Below are positions 25,896-29,945 of a DNA stretch of 29,945 nucleotides, in pieces. The DNA is from JAPSGM01 sp036258735 (GTDB lineage: Bacteria; Chloroflexota; Limnocylindria; QHBO01), in NCBI GenBank assembly GCA_036258735.1, contig DATADC010000146.1, positions 1-29,945 of the forward strand, in the 5' to 3' direction. The notes below the pieces were generated by a model, which searched no databases, had not been told where the DNA came from, and saw only the letters and a list, made by a program, of their open reading frames with translations. Positions within the stretch are counted from its first letter, which is position 1. Each line of letters opens with the position of its first letter. The position numbers and the translations under genes were made by a program.

Positions 25896-27242
25896 TTACT
25901 CCTGGGATGACTTGGCCGATGGCGCCGCCGCCTCGGCGGCGGGCGCATCGGTCCCGAGCGCGCGATCGATGAGCGTGTCGACCAGTTTACGGTTGCGGAT
26001 GGTCATGCGCAGGTAGCTCCGACCGCGGCGGGAGCCGAGCGACTCGGCCAGGCGTGGGTCGTTGCCGTATCGGGCGAGCTGCTCGTCGATCTCGGCCTGG
26101 ATCTCCTCCTCGCTGGCGTCGATCCCCTCCTTCTCCGCGATGGCCGAGAGCGTCAGCAGCACCTTGACGCGGCGCGCGGCCGGCTCGCGCAGCTCGGCGG
26201 CCAGCTCTTCGGGCGACTGCTTGGCGAGGGCCAGGTACTGCTCCATGCCGATGCGCTGCTGGGCGAGCCGGTTGCCCAGCTCGTCGCGCATGATCTCGAT
26301 CTCGTTGGCGATCATGACCTCGGGCAGCTCAACCGTGGCATTCGAGGTGGCGAAGTCGATGATCCGGTCGGCGAAGGCGTGGCGCGCCTCGGCCTCGGCC
26401 CGCTTCTGAAGGGCGTCGCGGATCTCGTTGCGCAGCTCCTCGACCCCGGCCACGTCGCCGGTGGACTTGGCGAAGTCGTCGTCGACATCGGGCAGGACCC
26501 GCTCGCGCAGGTCAAGCAGCTCGACCTCGAAGTGAGCCTGCTTGCCGCGCAGGTCCTCGACGCGATAGTCGTCGGGGAAGGTGATGTCGAAGCCCCTGGT
26601 CTCGCCGATGTGCATGCCGACCAGGTTGTCCTCCCAGCCGGGCACCATGCGGTCGTCGCCGATAACCAGCGGCAGCCGGTCCGCGCTGCCGCCCTCGAAC
26701 GGCTCGCCGTCGATGGTGCCGACGAACTTGACGGCCGCCACGTCGCCCTTCCGCGCGCCGCGGCCCTCGACCGGGTTCAGCACCGCCTGCTCGTTGCGCA
26801 GCTCCTCGATGACGGCGTCCACCTGCTCGTCGGTGACCTCGGGGACCTCGAGCGTGAAGGGGTAGTCGGTGTAGGCGCCCAGCGTCACCTCGGGGCGGAC
26901 CGCCACGGTCGCCGTGAAGCGGACGGTCTGGCCCTCGACCACAGCGCCGGGGTCGATGTCCACCTCGGGCTGGTCGATCGGCAGGATGGTTGTCTGGTCG
27001 AGCGCGGCGTCGTAGCTCTCGCCCACCAGGTGGTCGATCGCTTCCGCGATCACCGAGGAGCGTCCCACGAAGCGGTCGATGACGTGGCGCGGCGCCTTCC
27101 CAGGCCGGAAGCCGGGCACCTTGGTGCGCTCGGCCACGTGCCGGTACGCCGTGGCGAAGTGCCGGCTAACCTCGTCAGGCGGCACCTCGATCTCGAGCTG
27201 CACCCGTGAGCCGGGCTGGGGGTTGGTGGAAACGGTGACCAT
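25896..27242 (-). CDS. tig: Trigger factor (ribosome-associated chaperone and prolyl isomerase)
   Basis: A 448-residue trigger factor that binds near the ribosome exit tunnel and assists nascent chains. The N-terminal ribosome-binding domain carries the loop GFRPGKAP at residues 44-51. The FKBP-like isomerase domain spans about 150-250 (AVKFVGTIDGEPFEGG, VPGWEDNLVGMHIGE), and the helical C-terminal chaperone domain follows, ending in an Ala/Ser-rich tail. The ATG at 27242 has GGGAG upstream; in-frame extension further upstream would run through the tRNA gene and is rejected. It lies 15 bp after tRNA-Leu and 4 bp before clpP on the same strand, suggesting one transcript. Confidence 0.96.
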   Translation of the reverse strand: MVTVSTNPQPGSRVQLEIEVPPDEVSRHFATAYRHVAERTKVPGFRPGKAPRHVIDRFVGRSSVIAEAIDHLVGESYDAALDQTTILPIDQPEVDIDPGAVVEGQTVRFTATVAVRPEVTLGAYTDYPFTLEVPEVTDEQVDAVIEELRNEQAVLNPVEGRGARKGDVAAVKFVGTIDGEPFEGGSADRLPLVIGDDRMVPGWEDNLVGMHIGETRGFDITFPDDYRVEDLRGKQAHFEVELLDLRERVLPDVDDDFAKSTGDVAGVEELRNEIRDALQKRAEAEARHAFADRIIDFATSNATVELPEVMIANEIEIMRDELGNRLAQQRIGMEQYLALAKQSPEELAAELREPAARRVKVLLTLSAIAEKEGIDASEEEIQAEIDEQLARYGNDPRLAESLGSRRGRSYLRMTIRNRKLVDTLIDRALGTDAPAAEAAAPSAKSSQE

Positions 27243-27257
27243 TAGACTCCCGTACGG

Positions 27258-27341
27258 TGGTGGGCGAGGCGAGATTCGAACTCGCACGTCTTGCGACACC
27301 GGCTCCTAAGGCCGGCGCGTCTGCCGTTCCGCCACTCGCCC
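27258..27341 (-). tRNA. tRNA-Leu (UAG anticodon), CCA encoded
   Basis: The minus strand folds as a type II tRNA. The acceptor stem is GGGCGAG/CTCGCCC with discriminator A and an encoded CCA (27260-27258). The anticodon arm is CCGGC-CTTAGGA-GCCGG, giving anticodon TAG (27308-27306), which reads CUA and other CUN leucine codons. A short variable arm (GTC/GAC) and the T arm GCGAG-TTCGAAT-CTCGC complete it. The 3' end is 15 bp from the tig start codon. Confidence 0.96.
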
Positions 27342-27349
27342 GGTCGAAG

Positions 27350-27355
27350 ATCCTA
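27350..27355 (-). promoter_or_regulatory. -10 box for tRNA-Leu and probably tig-clpP
   Basis: TAGGAT on the minus strand ends 8 nt before the 5' base of the tRNA, so transcription would start close to the mature tRNA end. No strong -35 is seen (CAGTGA at 17 bp). No other promoter fits between the tRNA and tig. The remaining part of 27342-27402 shows nothing further. Confidence 0.45.
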
Positions 27356-27402
27356 CAGCGCCGCCGGCCCGTTCACTGTCCGCCGGTCGAGAGATCGCCT
27401 CG

Positions 27403-28020
27403 TCAGCGGTCGCGCTCCGAGAAGCCGGAGTACTCCAGGGCGGCCACCTTGGGGTCAGGCGGCGGGACGTTCAGCTTGGCGGTCGGACCGCCGGCCCGAT
27501 CGCCGGTGATGAAGGCTTCCACCGCCTTGCGCGCGAGCGCCGCGGAGAGAAGTGTCAGCGCCGCCTCGGCCGCCTTCCAGCCGGCTCGTTCCGGTCCCGG
27601 CGGGCCCTCGACCATGGCCTTGGCCAGCTCCTTGCGCGCCTTCTTGTCGGTGAGCGGAGCGTTGCGCCAGCGCTGGAGCTCCTCGGTGAGTGCGGCGCGC
27701 GCCTTGTCGGCCTTGGGGCCGACCTCGCCGACCAGGGTGTCGACCCAGGTCTGCATCGACTTCGGAAGGGCGTCGTAGGCCTGCTCGGCCGTCGTCGGAC
27801 GAAGGCGGCGGCGCACGAGGCGGGCCACCCGTATCGGTCCACCGGCAACCAGGAAGGCGGCTCCGGCTCCCAGCCCGATGAAGAGCGCGGGGTTCTCGCG
27901 GAAGCGCGACTTGAAGTCGAGCGCGTACCGAATTCGCGCCTCGAGCTCACGCGCCGTGGCTTCCATGTCCGCCCGATGGGCGGTCACCTCTACCCGCGTT
28001 TCAGCAAGCGTTTCGCCCAT
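27403..28020 (-). CDS. DUF3618-like membrane-associated protein
   Basis: A 205-residue protein. The N-terminus (ETRVEVTAHRADMEATAREL) followed by an Arg/Phe stretch and a short hydrophobic helix (NPALFIGLGAGAAFLVAGG, about 46-64) fits DUF3618-type proteins, which accompany holin-X proteins in Actinobacteria and Chloroflexota. The remainder is Lys/Ala-rich and mostly helical. The function is unknown. The ATG has a perfect AAGGAGG Shine-Dalgarno. It starts 31 bp inside the upstream holin-like gene, so the two are translated from one mRNA. Confidence 0.8.
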   Translation of the reverse strand: MGETLAETRVEVTAHRADMEATARELEARIRYALDFKSRFRENPALFIGLGAGAAFLVAGGPIRVARLVRRRLRPTTAEQAYDALPKSMQTWVDTLVGEVGPKADKARAALTEELQRWRNAPLTDKKARKELAKAMVEGPPGPERAGWKAAEAALTLLSAALARKAVEAFITGDRAGGPTAKLNVPPPDPKVAALEYSGFSERDR

Positions 28021-28547
28021 GCCACGTCCTCCTTCATGGCCGCGATCGTCTCCTCGGGCGGCCCGATGCGAATGTGTCTCACGCCCCGCAGCACGAAGAT
28101 CAGCGCCAGCGCGGCCTGGACCGTCAACACGAACAGCGCCCACAGCCAGGCGGCCGAGAATCCGAGATAGGCCGGCACGGCGAAGACGACCGCCGCGACC
28201 ACAAGCCCGATGATGACGCCGGCGTTCACCACCCCGGCGACCGCGAAGCCGACGGCCACCGCCACGAACGCCACGACGATGATGATGACGACCACGATGG
28301 GGGGGAGCGCCTCGAACAGGGCGGTGATGCCGAGCACGATGGCCAGGTCCAAGGTGATCAAGGCCAGCAGGCCCAGCCCGGCACCTATCCCGATCATGAC
28401 CGCCGCGCCGGTAGTCTCGGCGATCATCTCCCCGATCTCCTGCCGGCCGCGCGTGATCTCCAGGCGGGCGAGCTGCACAAACCCCCCCACCAGGCGGCGA
28501 CCGAGCCCGAACAGGCTCTCGCGGCGCGGCTCGTCGGCTTGCGTCAT
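27990..28547 (-). CDS. Phage-holin-3_6 / holin-X family membrane protein
   Basis: A 185-residue integral membrane protein of the putative actinobacterial Holin-X superfamily III. The N-terminal amphipathic segment (GLGRRLVGGFVQLARLEITR, with QEIGEMIAE) is followed by four hydrophobic helices covering about residues 45-160. The C-terminus is charged (EETIAAMKEDVAWAKRLL). Despite the name these are chromosomal genes of unknown role, not evidence of a prophage; no phage genes are nearby. The ATG is preceded by GGGAG, and a TGCTAGAAT promoter lies 48-56 bp upstream. It overlaps the DUF3618-like gene. Confidence 0.85.
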   Translation of the reverse strand: MTQADEPRRESLFGLGRRLVGGFVQLARLEITRGRQEIGEMIAETTGAAVMIGIGAGLGLLALITLDLAIVLGITALFEALPPIVVVIIIVVAFVAVAVGFAVAGVVNAGVIIGLVVAAVVFAVPAYLGFSAAWLWALFVLTVQAALALIFVLRGVRHIRIGPPEETIAAMKEDVAWAKRLLKRG

Positions 28548-28594
28548 CTCGTCTCCCGAGCGGGGTCGCGTCGCGGGCAGGCGACGGGCGTTCG

Positions 28595-28603
28595 ATTCTA
28601 GCA
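28595..28603 (-). promoter_or_regulatory. Extended -10 promoter of the holin-X/DUF3618 pair
   Basis: The minus strand reads TGCTAGAAT, identical to the element at 17814-17806. It predicts a start near 28588 and a leader of about 41 nt with a Shine-Dalgarno. No -35 is evident. Confidence 0.55.
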
Positions 28604-28651
28604 AGGGCCGCGCCGCATGCCGCCGATCGGGCAGGTAGCGGGTGCCTTCGC

Positions 28652-28657
28652 TATCCT
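28652..28657 (+). promoter_or_regulatory. -10 box for a leaderless DUF3105 transcript
   Basis: TATCCT, the same hexamer as in the clpX promoter, ends 8 nt before the GTG at 28666. No Shine-Dalgarno precedes that codon. The spacing helps decide the start among several in-frame GTG and ATG codons. Confidence 0.45.
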
Positions 28658-28665
28658 GCGCGCCA

Positions 28666-29316
28666 GTGACCAAGCGACGGACCACCGGCATCCAACGCAG
28701 GGGCCGGGCCAGCGAGGCGGCCATGAGCCGCCGCATCTCGCCAACCACCACGAGCTCGGCTCTCGACCCTCGGCTGCTCCTCATCGGCGGCGTACTCGTC
28801 GTTGGCGTGGTCGTGCTGGTGGTCGTCTTCCTGTTCGCGGGCACCTCGCGTGCTCCAGTCGGCCAGCGCGTCCCGAACGAGGGCGCGACCCACATCGCCG
28901 AGGGCGAGCCCCCCACGTACCAGTCGCGCCCCGCGACGTCAGGGCCTCACTGGAACGTGGGTGGTGGCGTCGCCCCGCTCAACTGGGGCGTCTACACGTC
29001 CCCCGTGGCCGAGCCGGCTGCGGTCCACAACCTCGAGCACGGCGGCATCGTGATCTGGTACCAACCAACCCAGGCCACCGAGGAGGACGTGGCGGCCCTG
29101 ACCCAGTACGTCGAGTCGCAGATCCAATCGGCGCGGTTCAAGTTCCTCCTCTCGCCGTGGGCCGGCGAGGACTTCGGTGCGCCTATGGCCGTCACCGCGT
29201 GGGACTGGAAGCTGTACCTCGAGGCTGCCGACATAGAGCAGATCCGGGCCTTCGCCGACGACCATTACGGTGACGCACCAGAGCCGCAGGGCGGCCCCGG
29301 CCAGCCGGCGGTGTGA
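28666..29316 (+). CDS. DUF3105 domain-containing membrane protein
   Basis: A 216-residue protein with a basic N-terminus, one transmembrane helix (about 38-58, LLLIGGVLVVGVVVLVVVFLF) and an extracytoplasmic DUF3105 domain. Domain hallmarks are PATSGPHWNVGGG, VHNLEHGGIVIWYQ and AWDWKLYLEAADIEQI. The conserved His residues suggest a metal or catalytic site, but the family has no known function. The start is set at the GTG at 28666 from the promoter spacing; in-frame alternatives are the GTG at 28642 and an ATG at 28723. It is divergent from the holin-like gene. Confidence 0.85.
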   Translation: MTKRRTTGIQRRGRASEAAMSRRISPTTTSSALDPRLLLIGGVLVVGVVVLVVVFLFAGTSRAPVGQRVPNEGATHIAEGEPPTYQSRPATSGPHWNVGGGVAPLNWGVYTSPVAEPAAVHNLEHGGIVIWYQPTQATEEDVAALTQYVESQIQSARFKFLLSPWAGEDFGAPMAVTAWDWKLYLEAADIEQIRAFADDHYGDAPEPQGGPGQPAV

Positions 29317-29376
29317 GATAGGCACGCGCTTGACTTGGCCGGACGGTGGTGGGTGAGAGGCCAGGTTATACGGGCC

Positions 29377-29697
29377 CTAGTTGCTGCCCGATGCGATGGC
29401 GATCAAGTCGGCAACGGTCTCGTTGATCGGTCGGCTGGCATCGAGCTCATGCGTGCATTCCTGTCTCAGCAGCGAGGAAGAGCGAGCGCGCATCATCCGC
29501 GTCCAGCAGGCGGCCCATCCGCTCCTCTGCCCACAGATACTCCCCGCGGTGTAAGTCGTCGAAGGCTGGACGTACCTCCGATACTCGCGCCAGCCCGGCT
29601 CGTCGCTATCGACGACTCGATACCCGCGTCGGGCGAGTTCGGCCAGAGCCGACGACTTGCCGGTTCCAGCCAGCCCGGTCACCAGGATCCTGGACAT
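29377..29697 (-). pseudogene. Broken P-loop kinase-like gene (frameshifts and internal deletion)
   Basis: The open frame encodes 106 residues. Its start (MSRILVTGLAGTGKSSALAE) has an intact Walker A and, with RRGYRVVDSDEPGW, looks like small AAA_18-type nucleotide kinases of about 180-190 residues. After about residue 38 the frame becomes unlike the family. The third frame of the same strand then encodes a family-like stretch (HRGEYLWAEERMGRLLDADD, then ARSLFLAAETG) before a stop. The first frame regains a family-like end (THELDASRPINETVADLIAI). This implies two frame changes and loss of about 70-80 central residues. Sequencing error near the contig end could explain the frame changes but not the missing middle. 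Confidence 0.65.
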
Positions 29698-29945
29698 CGG
29701 AGCCGAAGGGTTATGGGTCGCGCAGATGCTCTGGCCTGAGCGATCGCGCTGGCTCTCTTACCGCTCGTGCGGCGCTGCGTTGTCGTCAATTACGTTGGCG
29801 ACTAGGACGTTCGCCACATAAGCCGTGGTGTGTGGTTGGTGCTCTATGTAGCACCAGAATCGGCGCCACTGGACTCCTCACGGCTTGGCCGGTTCGGGTT
29901 TGTGCCTCTGCCCACGCCTCACCGCTGGTCGGGGGGGGGGGGGCG
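29698..29945. other. Right-end region without a recognisable gene; terminal poly-G
   Basis: No credible coding frame is seen in these 248 bases. One hairpin is present: TGGTGCT-ctatgt-AGCACCA at 29837-29856, a 7-bp perfect stem. The window ends in 13 consecutive G (29931-29943) followed by CG, which looks like a sequencing or assembly end artefact. Confidence 0.5.

Noticed and set aside
27990..28547. Prophage, from the holin annotation
   Set aside because: Holin-X proteins are common on actinobacterial and Chloroflexota chromosomes, and no other phage gene is present.
29335..29739. Plus-strand open frame of 134 codons near the right end
   Set aside because: It mirrors the broken kinase-like gene on the minus strand and shows no recognisable domain.

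Overview
The window is very GC-rich and almost fully coding, and it carries chromosomal housekeeping genes. No transposase, integrase, phage structural gene or CRISPR array is visible. A DUF3662-type FhaA next to FhaB, RodA and PbpA, holin-X, DUF3618 and DUF3105 membrane proteins, and a valine T-box leader point to an Actinobacteria-like or Chloroflexota bacterium. I favour Chloroflexota, because the Ser/Thr kinase and phosphatase of the actinobacterial cluster are missing and a MoxR-DUF58-transglutaminase block follows instead. This is inference, not proof.

Layout. 1-1200: tail of a small membrane protein and a self-regulated ArsR/SRPBCC pair. 1420-4692: rarA, divergent from a coupled class V aminotransferase and histidine phosphatase. 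4715-13467 (minus strand): one long cell-envelope operon, fhaA-fhaB-rodA-pbpA-moxR-DUF58-transglutaminase, with coupled starts that are mostly not ATG. 13630-17773: two proteins ending in similar zinc ribbons, an FmdB protein and an orphan CpaE-like ATPase. 17835-22060: valS under a T-box leader, and a coiled-coil protein I do not recognise. 22211-27341: mscS, clpX, an ogt on the opposite strand, then clpP and tig (minus), with tRNA-Leu(UAG) just upstream of tig. 27403-29316: DUF3618 and holin-X proteins, divergent from a DUF3105 protein. 29377-29945: a broken nucleotide-kinase-like gene and a terminal poly-G run.

Regulation. First genes of transcription units repeatedly have a TAnnnT -10 box, often extended as TGnTAnnnT, only 6-8 nt before the start codon. 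They lack a Shine-Dalgarno sequence and a recognisable -35, so they look leaderless. Genes inside operons mostly have good Shine-Dalgarno sequences. The best leads for new biology are the FHA/RodA/PBP/MoxR/transglutaminase operon without its kinase, the zinc-ribbon/CpaE neighbourhood, the unknown coiled-coil protein, and structured intergenic DNA around clpX-ogt-clpP.
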